From: Nitrospirae bacterium GWB2_47_37 | GTDB taxonomy: Bacteria; Nitrospirota; Thermodesulfovibrionia; Thermodesulfovibrionales; Dissulfurispiraceae | Length of the DNA: 63,888 nucleotides | Reading direction: 5' to 3' | NCBI GenBank assembly: GCA_001803635.1 | Contig: MHDU01000051.1 | Location: forward strand, 1-63,888 | Shown: piece after piece, positions 8,774-16,592 of the stretch | Layout of the letters: every line of letters begins with the position of its first letter | Position numbering within the stretch: position 1 is the stretch's first letter | Translations under genes and position numbers: made by a program | The notes under the pieces: model-generated | The model's database searches: none | The model's input: the letters and a program-made list of their open reading frames with translations, nothing else | What the model was told of the DNA's origin: nothing

Positions 8774-9697
8774 CTAATCTGTCTCCTCTTCGTCCGGTTT
8801 TATAAGGCGCTCTATATACGTCATAAGCTTGTCTATCTTTTCGGGAGAGTCGATAAACCTGTCGAATTCATAGGCCCGGAGAGCCTTTTTGCCCTCTGCG
8901 GTCTTATTCATCATCAGCATTTCTTCTTTTATCCTCTCCACAAGCCGCTTGTCCAGTCCGGCTCCGACAAGCACCACAAACTCTATTATTTTAGGCGATT
9001 CCCATATTACCTTAAACTTCGCCTTATAAGCCTCCGGCACATCTCCGGGCGTTGACCAGTCGAGATTGCTTAACGCCCCTGCCGCAACCTTCTTATAAAA
9101 CACCCGGCTCGAAACATTCAGCTCTGTGCCCGCAAACACATAACCTATCTTACCATTAGAAGCAGAGGGATTAGGCGGGGTAATTTCCTCCATGTCGAAT
9201 CCTTCAGCCCTCAGCACGGCCCTCGGCAAATAACAGGATGAGGTCGAAGATGGGTCTTCGCATGCGATTATTTTTCCCTTCAGGTCTTCGATTGTGTTTA
9301 TCCCGCTGTCTTTCCGCACGAATATAAGGCTGTTATATTCACCGGCCCCTCTCCTCGACAGCGTAAGTATCGGATAGGCGATTCCGTCTCTCTTGAGCCC
9401 TGCCGCCTTGAAGGGACTCTCCAGAATAATGTCTATTTTCCCTTCTTTAACGCGCTTTCTGAGGGTAGCATACTTCCTGTCTCCGGCAAGCACCGCTTCG
9501 CCCCGCTCTATGCCCATATCCTTAAGCCTCGACGCGAGGTATTTTATTATAGGCTGGATCTTGCTCTGCTGTTTGACTACATGCTCCGTCGCCCTGCCCA
9601 TAGTGAGGACTTTCTTCTCCTTATTATGCCCGCAGTTCGCGCCGATAGGCATAAGGCTGAAAAATAGAATTGTGCCTATCGTAATTATCGTTCGCAT
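8774..9697 (-). CDS. PhnD-like periplasmic substrate-binding protein linked to a sensor kinase
   Basis: The protein has 307 aa. It begins with a signal peptide or N-terminal anchor (residues 1-23), followed by a PhnD/PF12974-type type 2 periplasmic binding fold. Visible motifs are LESPFKAAGLKRDG, LIFVRKDSGINTIEDLKGKIIACEDPSSTS and GYVFAGTELNVS. Members bind phosphonate, phosphite or other oxyanions. No ABC permease or ATPase gene is nearby, and the next gene, 5 bp away, is the sensor kinase. I therefore infer a sensory rather than transport role. The ligand is unknown. Confidence 0.88.
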   Translation of the reverse strand: MRTIITIGTILFFSLMPIGANCGHNKEKKVLTMGRATEHVVKQQSKIQPIIKYLASRLKDMGIERGEAVLAGDRKYATLRKRVKEGKIDIILESPFKAAGLKRDGIAYPILTLSRRGAGEYNSLIFVRKDSGINTIEDLKGKIIACEDPSSTSSCYLPRAVLRAEGFDMEEITPPNPSASNGKIGYVFAGTELNVSSRVFYKKVAAGALSNLDWSTPGDVPEAYKAKFKVIWESPKIIEFVVLVGAGLDKRLVERIKEEMLMMNKTAEGKKALRAYEFDRFIDSPEKIDKLMTYIERLIKPDEEETD

Positions 9698-9713
9698 ATC
9701 ATACCTGCCTCCG

Positions 9714-9743
9714 TTGCATTGCCTTAATGCTTAGTTATATCAT
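9714..9743 (+). promoter_or_regulatory. Candidate promoter for mtgA
   Basis: TTGCAT (9714-9719), an 18-nt spacer and TATCAT (9738-9743) lie in the divergent gap before mtgA. No Shine-Dalgarno sequence precedes the mtgA ATG, and transcription from this -10 box would leave a leader of only a few bases. Judged by eye only. Confidence 0.35.
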
Positions 9744-9757
9744 AAAATTCTTTATCA

Positions 9758-10504
9758 ATGAAAGCATTAAAGACAATCATAATAACCATTATCTCTTTGC
9801 TCTTTCTCGGCATAGTCTATTATTTCATTCTCCCGGACATATCGAAGCTGAAAAAAGAGAATCCGAAAAAAACCTCTTTTATGGAATATCGGGAACGGGA
9901 ATGGCGAGAGAAGGGCAAAAGGATAAAGACCACTCAGATATGGACACCGCTTTCGAATATATCGCCTTACCTCATGAAAGCCGTCCTCATAGCGGAAGAC
10001 GACAAATTTTACAGGCACGAGGGCTTTGATTTCGAGGCGATTCAAAAGGCGCTGGAAAAGGACATCAAAAAGAAAAAATTCAAGTTCGGCGGCAGCACCA
10101 TAAGCCAGCAGCTTGCGAAAAACCTCTACCTGACGCCGTCAAAAAATCCTGTGAGAAAAATAAAAGAAGCGGTCCTCACATGGAGAATAGAGAGCACTCT
10201 TTCAAAAAGGCGCATACTCGAATTATATCTGAATGTCGCGGAATGGGGTGAGGGCATATTCGGCATCGAAGCGGCATCGAGACATTACTACGGCAAGCCG
10301 GCTTCGGCATTAGCCCCTGAAGAGGCGGCGCGCCTCGCATCTGTGCTTCCGAACCCGAGAAAATACAATCCTATCGGAACATCGAAATACGTAGAAACCC
10401 GCTCAAGGATAATCTACGACATAATGGTAAGAAGGGGCATCGTAATACCGGAATATGAGGAGATAGAAAATATACCGGAGACCGAACAGCAAACGCAACA
10501 ATAA
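9758..10504 (+). CDS. mtgA: Monofunctional biosynthetic peptidoglycan transglycosylase
   Basis: The protein has 248 aa, close to the family size. An N-terminal TM helix (residues 4-26) anchors a GT51 domain in the periplasm. The catalytic signature is AVLIAEDDKFYRHEGFD, with the active Glu in the EDDKF motif. GGSTISQQLAKNLYL, then KEAVLTWRIESTLSKRRILELYLN, then EWGEGIFGIEAASRHYYGK follow. There is no transpeptidase domain. It polymerises glycan strands from lipid II. It is a lone plus-strand gene between two minus-strand sensory operons, followed by a structured intergenic element. Confidence 0.96.
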   Translation: MKALKTIIITIISLLFLGIVYYFILPDISKLKKENPKKTSFMEYREREWREKGKRIKTTQIWTPLSNISPYLMKAVLIAEDDKFYRHEGFDFEAIQKALEKDIKKKKFKFGGSTISQQLAKNLYLTPSKNPVRKIKEAVLTWRIESTLSKRRILELYLNVAEWGEGIFGIEAASRHYYGKPASALAPEEAARLASVLPNPRKYNPIGTSKYVETRSRIIYDIMVRRGIVIPEYEEIENIPETEQQTQQ

Positions 10505-10522
10505 TACGTATCAAAAATTTCA

Positions 10523-10748
10523 ACGCAAAGCGCAGGTCTGTTTCAATGACTTTATCGACGGAACTTTTTAATTACATTCTCTTATACTCGTCATCCGCAT
10601 CGGCGGCGTCTATTTGATTAAACATACGGTATCTTTGCTTTGCATAAAAAATAACACTTATAAAGGCGTTGAAACGGATTTGCGCTTTGTGTCATTACGG
10701 ACAAGGATGTCCGGCGAGAATGAGCGGAAATACTGAGCCCTGCCGGAC
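10523..10748 (+). repeat. Structured intergenic element A: long stem, CsrA-motif hairpin and switch-like inverted repeat
   Basis: Bases 10523-10546 pair with 10669-10692 (24 consecutive pairs, extendable by two inward). All four non-Watson-Crick pairs are G-U if the plus strand is transcribed. A 6-bp hairpin at 10698-10713 follows, presenting AGGA in the loop within ACAAGGATGT (10701-10710). GTCCGGC (10709-10715) can instead pair with GCCGGAC (10742-10748), excluding that hairpin. The tail CGAGAATGAGCGGAAAT resembles element B. It could be the 3' end of the mtgA mRNA, a small RNA, or a dispersed DNA repeat. Confidence 0.6.
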
Positions 10749-11719
10749 TATGTGCCTTCCGTATCTTCATTGGTATATTCAGGATAGAGCTTTTTCATGC
10801 AGTCCGGGCATATGCCGTGACTGAACTCCGCTTCGGAATGTTCCGACACGTACGCCTCAACCTGCTTCCAGAAGCCCTTGTCGTCCCTAACCTTTTTGCA
10901 TGAGGAACAGATAGGTATAAGGCCTCGAAGCGTCTTGATCTTTGCAAGGGCTTCAGCCAGTTTCTCATTGCCCTGTTTCAATTCTTCTATATAGTAATGA
11001 CATTTGTCCCTTGCATTTATAACCCCTTCCCTCATCGCGTTAAAAGAATTCACCAGTTCCATTACTTCCCTGCTTCCGGTCTTGATCTCTATCTCCTCCG
11101 GATTTTCCATATCGAATTTCTCCATGTATTTACCGAGCCTGTTCAAGGGATACGTCATGCACCAGCTTACGACTATTCCTATAATGAAACCTATAGCGGC
11201 TATAACAAAGGTTATAACCGCTATATGCCTCCTGACGGAAATGATCCGGGAAAGCATGACATTCTGGTTCATGCCGATATGAATATCGATCTGAGTTCCG
11301 GGGATAACAGGATAGCTGAATTCGATGATAAATTTATCCCCGGCTTTATATTTCGTCACTTTATATTCTCCGGAATCCGAAATCGGATATTCTCCGTGAT
11401 TCTTCAATAATGCCCTTGGAAATCCGCCGTCGAATGAGTGCGCGAATATTTTATTGTTAAAATCTTCTATATAGAGATATTCCATGTCCTTAGTATTGGC
11501 CGCAATATTTTTCAGGTATTCCGAGACGAAAATCACATCGCCGGTAAATATCCTGTCGGCGATATTTTCGGCAACCATCCGGGCGATAAAAAACCCCCTG
11601 TTCTTCATCTCGTTTTGCATGAAATTTTTCATGATCCCGTCCACGATTATGCTTATACTAATCCCTATGCCGAGCGTAACGGCAGATATCAGCAGTATTA
11701 TCTTCACATAAAGTCTCAT
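10748..11719 (-). CDS. Membrane sensor with HAMP-like linker and C-terminal four-Cys module
   Basis: The protein has 323 aa. TM at about 5-28, extracytoplasmic sensor about 30-165, TM about 168-190, HAMP-like region about 190-240, then a coiled coil. The last 60 residues carry ICSSCKKVRDDKGFW and FSHGICPDCMKKLYPEY, four Cys in two CxxC pairs that could bind a metal. No kinase, cyclase or methyl-accepting domain is present. The start overlaps the stop of a PhnD-like gene by 4 bp (ATGA), so the two are probably translated together. The same Cys module recurs in the plus-strand gene at 39762. Confidence 0.8.
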   Translation of the reverse strand: MRLYVKIILLISAVTLGIGISISIIVDGIMKNFMQNEMKNRGFFIARMVAENIADRIFTGDVIFVSEYLKNIAANTKDMEYLYIEDFNNKIFAHSFDGGFPRALLKNHGEYPISDSGEYKVTKYKAGDKFIIEFSYPVIPGTQIDIHIGMNQNVMLSRIISVRRHIAVITFVIAAIGFIIGIVVSWCMTYPLNRLGKYMEKFDMENPEEIEIKTGSREVMELVNSFNAMREGVINARDKCHYYIEELKQGNEKLAEALAKIKTLRGLIPICSSCKKVRDDKGFWKQVEAYVSEHSEAEFSHGICPDCMKKLYPEYTNEDTEGT

Positions 11720-12699
11720 GGCGCAGCCTTTTTTGATTTTGGAATGATCCCGAATTCAAGCATGTATTTCCTCAGTTCCGCGTAGTCTTCATCGTGAGCC
11801 GCGACAAATCCGTTAGGCATTTCCGTCCTGTCCCAGCGGTAAAGCCCTTCGGCGTCCCTGCCCTTCGGCTGAAAATCTATTAACGCCTTCGTAACATTTT
11901 TCAGGACATCGGAAGACACGTTCTTATTCGCAAAGATACCGCTCGACGGATAATATCTCGAAATGTAAATAATGCGTATAAGCCCCTCCTTTGCCAATCT
12001 CAATCCGATAATATCCTGAAGTCCGGCCGCGTCCGCCCTGCCTGCGGATACGGCATTCGCCGCGTTCAGATGCGAGCCTGTAAATTCGTAGCGGGCGAGG
12101 TCTTTTAAAACTATACCCTGATCCTTTAGCGCTATCCTCGGAATCAGATGTCCCTGAGTGGAATGCATGTTGCCGAACGCAAACCGCTTACCGCGCAAAT
12201 CTCCCGCTGTTTTTATGTTGCTGTTAGGAGCAACCGCAATAATAGAGCGGTACTCCGCCTTGTTTTTTTCGTTAAGCCCGCGGACAAGAGATATTACGCC
12301 GTATTTTTCACGCGCAACGAGATATGATCCCGCCCCGGCTATCGCGAAATGCACATTCCCCCTGCCTGCTTCATCGGCCAAAGAGCTTCCTTCCGCGAAT
12401 TTAAGCATGAATTTATAGCCTGTCTTCTTTTCCAGATACTTTAAAAAAGGGATATACTGGCGGGCGTCTTCAACCGGATTGGACCTTCTGTCGAAACCGA
12501 AGAGAAATGTTTTTTCAGAGCCCTTTCCCGGCGGCGAGAGGCGTAATTCCGTATCGCTCAACCGGTCGGCCAAATCGATGTTCTTGTAATCTCTGCTTAT
12601 ATCGGCATTTCCGAATGCGAGATAAAAGGCCGCTCCGGCCAGCGTAACAGCCAGAGCTATAAGCAAACCCTTGCGCGCTTTAATCCGGATCGGCTCCAT
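11716..12699 (-). CDS. Second PhnD-like binding protein, membrane-anchored
   Basis: The protein has 327 aa. The N-terminus is basic followed by a hydrophobic segment (residues 11-30), an anchor or signal peptide. The rest matches the phosphate/phosphonate-type type 2 binding fold: GFDRRSNPVEDARQYIPFLKYL, FAIAGAGSYLVAREKYG, AVAPNSNIKTAGDLRGKRFA, GNMHSTQGHLIPRIAL. No transporter genes are adjacent. It overlaps the four-Cys membrane sensor gene by 4 bp, mirroring the binding-protein/kinase pair at 5.9-9.7 kb. It probably delivers a ligand signal to that sensor. Confidence 0.87.
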   Translation of the reverse strand: MEPIRIKARKGLLIALAVTLAGAAFYLAFGNADISRDYKNIDLADRLSDTELRLSPPGKGSEKTFLFGFDRRSNPVEDARQYIPFLKYLEKKTGYKFMLKFAEGSSLADEAGRGNVHFAIAGAGSYLVAREKYGVISLVRGLNEKNKAEYRSIIAVAPNSNIKTAGDLRGKRFAFGNMHSTQGHLIPRIALKDQGIVLKDLARYEFTGSHLNAANAVSAGRADAAGLQDIIGLRLAKEGLIRIIYISRYYPSSGIFANKNVSSDVLKNVTKALIDFQPKGRDAEGLYRWDRTEMPNGFVAAHDEDYAELRKYMLEFGIIPKSKKAAP

Positions 12700-12749
12700 A
12701 ATTAGAGATTATCAGACTATTGCAACAGTGTCAATTTTCTGTGAAGATG

Positions 12750-12891
12750 GATAAACATTGAGGGCAAAGTATTGGAACGACTTCGGCAGCCTAAGCGTAA
12801 CAGGGATGTTTAAGCGGGCCGACGCAGCTTCGGAGGAAGGCGGGATGCCTTCCGAGAATGAAGCGGAAATGCTTTGTCCTCAATGTTTATT
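12750..12891 (+). repeat. Structured intergenic element B, related to element A
   Basis: Bases 12750-12773 pair with 12868-12891 (24 pairs). The only non-Watson-Crick pairs are G-U in the plus-strand sense. Inside, ACAGGGATGT (12800-12809) forms a small hairpin with a GGGA loop. A stem at 12827-12831/12860-12864 encloses a 7-bp hairpin (12835-12841/12847-12853) with loop GGGAT. The tail CGAGAATGAAGCGGAAAT matches element A except one base. The right arm runs into the stop codon of the DgkA-PAP2 gene on the other strand. No protein-coding gene lies within it. Confidence 0.6.
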
Positions 12892-13588
12892 AATAGAAGA
12901 CGAAAAACAACAGAACGGTGATGCCGGCCCCTAAAAGGGCTCCCGCTATAACCTCTACAGGCGTATGCGCCTTCACCGTTACCCTGCTCTGCGCGATAAC
13001 GACCGCCAGCATAAAGGAAAGGAGAGATGCCGTAAGGTTTTCGGTAATATAGGTAACCGCAACCCACGCGGAGAATGCTATGGAGGCGTGCCCGCTCGGC
13101 ATTCCGCCGCGCAGCGGCCGGCCCTTGCCTGAATAAGACTTCAATACCACAACGAGGATCAGGACGAGGATTACCGCGATGAGCGCTATCTCTTCCTTTG
13201 AGTGTTTCGCTATAAAAATTCCCTTTTCGAATATCCTGCCGAGATACGGGAAAAGTATGATGTACCCTAATACCGCAGCTCCGAATGCGGTTATCAAAAC
13301 GGCTCCTGCGGCAACGTCCTTAGCAATCCTCGCCTTTTCGCTGTGTTCGAGAGAGATCATATCCACCACGTATTCGACGGCCGTGTTTACCATCTCCGCG
13401 AGCAGCACAAGAATTACGGCGATCGATATTATCAGGAAATCGATCCTTTTGAGGCCGAGGATATAACCCAAAACCAAGACCGCAACCGCTGAATAAAAAT
13501 GATACCTCAGATGCCTCTGGGTCTTTGCGGCGTGCAGGATGCCTTCAATAGCGTTATTTGTGCTGTCTATCCATCTTCTTAACGGCAT
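12890..13588 (-). CDS. Fused diacylglycerol/undecaprenol kinase and PAP2 phosphatase membrane protein
   Basis: The protein has 232 aa. Residues 1-115 are a DgkA-type kinase with three membrane helices and the AEMVNTAVEYVVD and KDVAAGAVL motifs. Residues 120-232 are a PAP2-type phosphatase with KSYSGKGRPLRGG, MPSGHAS and SRVTVKAHTPVEV. In the last motif the usual Asp after His is Glu or shifted, which may matter. The two activities oppose each other on lipid alcohols such as undecaprenol or diacylglycerol. The start overlaps ybeY by 10 bp, in the common phoH-HD-ybeY-dgkA order. Confidence 0.9.
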   Translation of the reverse strand: MPLRRWIDSTNNAIEGILHAAKTQRHLRYHFYSAVAVLVLGYILGLKRIDFLIISIAVILVLLAEMVNTAVEYVVDMISLEHSEKARIAKDVAAGAVLITAFGAAVLGYIILFPYLGRIFEKGIFIAKHSKEEIALIAVILVLILVVVLKSYSGKGRPLRGGMPSGHASIAFSAWVAVTYITENLTASLLSFMLAVVIAQSRVTVKAHTPVEVIAGALLGAGITVLLFFVFY

Positions 13589-14058
13589 AGCTTATTTACT
13601 CCGAGCAGTTCTTCTTCCAGTTTCCTCATTTTTCGCGCCTCATATTTGCTCTTTTCATGGTCGTATCCGAGAAGATGGAGAAAACCGTGGATCAAAAGCC
13701 GCTCGACTTCCCGGTGGAAGGTTACTCCATACTCCTTCGCCTGTCTTTCAGCCTTATGAAGGTTTATGACGATATCGCCGATAGAAAATAATCGTTCAAA
13801 CTGTTTAAGCTGTTTAAACCGTTCAATTTGCGGGAATGACAGGACATCGGTGGTTTTATCTTTCCCGCGATACTGCCGGTTCAGTTCCCTCATCGTCCTG
13901 TCGTTTATCATAAGCACGCTTACCTCGCAAGTATCGAGCATTCCGAACCTGCGGGGGTAATTATTAGAGAGACGCACGGCGGCCTGTTTAAGGGTATTCT
14001 CTATCTTATGCCGGCTTATCCTTATGCGCCTTTGGCTGTTCCTTATCGCTGTTTCCAT
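13579..14058 (-). CDS. ybeY: Endoribonuclease YbeY (rRNA maturation and quality control)
   Basis: I place the start at ATG 14058 because METAIRNSQRRI matches the family N-terminus; an in-frame ATG at 14106 adds 16 unrelated residues. The 159-aa product has LNRQYRGKDKTTDVLSFP, GDIVINL and the zinc-binding HGFLHLLGYDHE motif. It takes part in 16S rRNA 3'-end processing and ribosome quality control. Between VLSFP and GDIVI the usual acidic loop is replaced by residues encoded by four copies of a 9-nt repeat. It overlaps the 7TM-HD gene by 53 bp. Confidence 0.95.
   Translation of the reverse strand: METAIRNSQRRIRISRHKIENTLKQAAVRLSNNYPRRFGMLDTCEVSVLMINDRTMRELNRQYRGKDKTTDVLSFPQIERFKQLKQFERLFSIGDIVINLHKAERQAKEYGVTFHREVERLLIHGFLHLLGYDHEKSKYEARKMRKLEEELLGVNKLCR
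13794..13829. repeat. Four 9-nt tandem units inside ybeY
   Basis: Units on the plus strand: GTTCAAACT, GTTTAAGCT, GTTTAAACC, GTTCAATTT. They encode the IERFKQLKQFERLF loop of YbeY. The consensus GTTTAAACT is the same as in queA at 17582. Confidence 0.85.
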
Positions 14059-15643
14059 TGCCCTGCGCGGAAAACACCTCCGGATTCCTGAGAACGGTCG
14101 ATTCAAATGCCGGCAGTTCGGTCCTTGGAGCGGCCTTGTGGGACGAGCCCTTCAAATCGATCTCCGGATATTCTATCCTCTTGTGGAAAATACTGGTGAG
14201 GATATACGTAAACCGTTTTTTCACCTCTGATATGTCTTTCAGGGTCAGTTCGCAGTCATCGATCTGCCCGTCGAGGAATATATTGTTTATTATCCTGTCC
14301 ACGAGGGCCGAAATCCTCGCGGGAGTAGGCTCGGTAAGGGCGCGCGACGCCGCTTCTACCGCGTCGGCCATCATCACGATGGCCGCAACCCTTGTCTGCG
14401 GCCGGGGGCCCGGATAGCGGTAGTTCCCCTGTAAGACCATATCGCCGGTCTGCTGCTCTATCGCCTTTTGGTAAAAAAAGGTTATAAGGCTTGTCCCGTG
14501 ATGCTGCTGTATGATATCCGTAACGAGCCTCGGCAGTTTATAATGCCTTGCCAGTTCTATGCCCTCTTTGACATGCGATGTCAGTATCATGCTGCTCATG
14601 TGTGGCGCGAGTTTTTCGTGCTTGCTCACTGTGCTCGCCTGATTCTCCACAAAATACTCGGGCATCTTTATCTTTCCTATATCGTGATAATAGGCGGTAA
14701 CACGCGCAAGGAGGGGATTGGCCCCCACAGCCTCAGCCGCAGCCTCTGCTAAGTTGCCTACTATAACGCTGTGGTGATAGGTGCCCGGCGCGGCTATCAT
14801 GAGATTGTGCATCAACGGCTGATCGAGATCCAGCAATTCGACAAGGCTGATATCGGTAGTTATGCCGAAGGCGTATTCGATAACGGGCAGCACGAGGGAA
14901 ATCATTGCCGAGACCATCAAGCCGGATACCGCCGCGAATAAAAAAGAGGGCGGGGCGGCGTTTGAGAAAAGCGCTCCGGAAAGCAGGAGGATTATGCCGG
15001 AAGTAACCACATTGACGGCGCTGACATACAAGCCGCCTTTCAGCAGGGCGGATCTCTTTCTGCACCGCAGAACGCCGAATGCCGCAGTAAGGCTTCCGAT
15101 AAAGGCATACACCGGATAAAACGGATTGTTAAGCCATATGCCGGTCAGAAGGCTTATCGCAAATGAAAATATTATCGCCGTATGAAAATCGAATATGAGG
15201 GTTACGAGCATGGCGCCTATGGGTATGGGAATTCCGAATATAACTGAAATCCCGTCCGGGAAATCGAGTCCCCTGCTGAGGCCTGAAAGGATATACGCGA
15301 AAACCCTTCCGGTCAGAAGGGTCCCTGTGACAAGTATGCCCAGAAGAAGGAGCATCTTATAATCCCTGAGATAGCCGGGATTATATCTTCTTATATCTTT
15401 GTAGAAGATGAGCAAAATTATCGATGCTACAAGAAAACTGCCGATGAAATATCCCGCGCCCGCTCTTTCCTGAAGCATAATGGCGGAGACAAGGCCGAAG
15501 GCTACCAGCACGGCTATCTTGCGGATGTCGTTTTTATGCCTTTCCTTGTATTCCCTTATCAGGTTTAAAAGATATTTGGCGCTGAAAACCTTTTGAATAT
15601 TTTCAATGCCGCTCTTCTGTGTCCCGTTTTTCATATCTCTCAT
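14006..15643 (-). CDS. 7TM HD-domain phosphohydrolase lacking the extracellular domain (PgpH-like)
   Basis: The protein has 545 aa, against about 700-850 for typical PgpH proteins. Residues 40-280 hold seven or eight membrane helices. Residues 300-470 are the cytoplasmic HD domain, with HHSVIVGNLAEAAAEAVG, AYYHDIGKIKMPEYF and IIQQHHGTSL. PgpH enzymes hydrolyse the second messenger c-di-AMP. The large extracytoplasmic 7TMR-HDED domain normally before the first helix is missing, so any external input must come another way. It sits between phoH and ybeY, with overlaps on both sides (41 bp with phoH). Confidence 0.9.
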   Translation of the reverse strand: MRDMKNGTQKSGIENIQKVFSAKYLLNLIREYKERHKNDIRKIAVLVAFGLVSAIMLQERAGAGYFIGSFLVASIILLIFYKDIRRYNPGYLRDYKMLLLLGILVTGTLLTGRVFAYILSGLSRGLDFPDGISVIFGIPIPIGAMLVTLIFDFHTAIIFSFAISLLTGIWLNNPFYPVYAFIGSLTAAFGVLRCRKRSALLKGGLYVSAVNVVTSGIILLLSGALFSNAAPPSFLFAAVSGLMVSAMISLVLPVIEYAFGITTDISLVELLDLDQPLMHNLMIAAPGTYHHSVIVGNLAEAAAEAVGANPLLARVTAYYHDIGKIKMPEYFVENQASTVSKHEKLAPHMSSMILTSHVKEGIELARHYKLPRLVTDIIQQHHGTSLITFFYQKAIEQQTGDMVLQGNYRYPGPRPQTRVAAIVMMADAVEAASRALTEPTPARISALVDRIINNIFLDGQIDDCELTLKDISEVKKRFTYILTSIFHKRIEYPEIDLKGSSHKAAPRTELPAFESTVLRNPEVFSAQGNGNSDKEQPKAHKDKPA

Positions 15644-16574
15644 ATGCCCTTACGACTTCCTGAACGAGCCTATGTCTTACCACATCCCGTTCCGAAAAGT
15701 ATACTATTTTTATGTCCTCCACGTCCTTGAGTATCCGCATGGCCTCGACAAGCCCCGATGTCTTTCCGGCAGGCAGGTCTATCTGCGTAATATCGCCGGT
15801 TATCACCGTCTTTGAGCCGAAGCCGAGCCTCGTCAGATACATCTTCATCTGCTCGGATGTAGTATTCTGAGCCTCGTCGAGTATTATAAAAGAATCGTTA
15901 AGCGTCCTTCCCCTCATAAACGCGAGCGGCGCTATCTCTATTATGCCGCGTTCTATCAATTTCGATGACTTGTCTACATCCATCATATCGAAAAGAGCGT
16001 CATACAACGGCCTGAGATAAGGGCTCACCTTCTCGGCTATGTCGCCCGGCAAAAAACCGAGTTTTTCTCCGGCCTCCACGGCGGGCCTCACAAGCACGAT
16101 CCTCGAAACCTGTTTGGTAAGGAATGAGTTTATGGCCATTGCCATCGCTAAATACGTCTTTCCCGTTCCGGCGGGGCCGATGCCGAAGACTATGTCGTAA
16201 GCGTTTATCGCGTCTATATAGTGCTTCTGATTTTCGGTCTTGGGGATTATAAACCTTTTTTTTGATGAAACCGGGATGCTTCCGCTAAAAAGGCCTTTTA
16301 CGGATATATCTTTACCTTCGGAAAGGGCTTTAACCGCGTAAGATATATCTTCCGGCTTGAGTATGTATCCGTTCCGGTTGACCTCGCGTATCTCCTGAAT
16401 TAATTTCCCGGCTTTTTCGGCAAGGCCGTCTTCGCCTTGGATCAAGAGCCTGTTCCCCCTTACGGTAACGGCAACGCCGAACGCGCTTTCTATAATCTTG
16501 AGTGTCTTGTCGATTCCGCCGTGAAGAAAAGGATACTCTTTTTCCTCATCAAGCTCTATCTCTATTATCTTCGT
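15603..16574 (-). CDS. PhoH family ATPase (YbeZ-like), with non-canonical start
   Basis: The PhoH core (GPAGTGKTYLAMA Walker A, IILDEAQN Walker B, TGDITQIDLP) is clear. The first usual start codon is TTG at 16445, giving 280 aa. However, homology-like coding continues upstream in frame (KIIEIELDEEKEYPFLHGG, IDKTLKIIESAFG, VAVTVRGNRLL), giving the usual PhoH N-terminal domain and about 323 aa. No ATG, GTG or TTG opens that stretch. GGAGG at 16579-16583 is followed by ACG (16574) then AAG, ATA, ATA. I therefore mark the start at ACG 16574, a near-cognate ATG, as the best guess. PhoH/YbeZ proteins work with YbeY in RNA metabolism. Confidence 0.9.
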   Translation of the reverse strand, partial: TKIIEIELDEEKEYPFLHGGIDKTLKIIESAFGVAVTVRGNRLLIQGEDGLAEKAGKLIQEIREVNRNGYILKPEDISYAVKALSEGKDISVKGLFSGSIPVSSKKRFIIPKTENQKHYIDAINAYDIVFGIGPAGTGKTYLAMAMAINSFLTKQVSRIVLVRPAVEAGEKLGFLPGDIAEKVSPYLRPLYDALFDMMDVDKSSKLIERGIIEIAPLAFMRGRTLNDSFIILDEAQNTTSEQMKMYLTRLGFGSKTVITGDITQIDLPAGKTSGLVEAMRILKDVEDIKIVYFSERDVVRHRLVQEVVRAYERYEKRDTEERH

Positions 16575-16592
16575 AAAGCCTCCAATATCAGG

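Noticed and set aside
12810-13067. Minus-strand 85-codon frame over element B
   Set aside because: It overlaps the DgkA-PAP2 gene in another frame and mostly translates a structured repeat.
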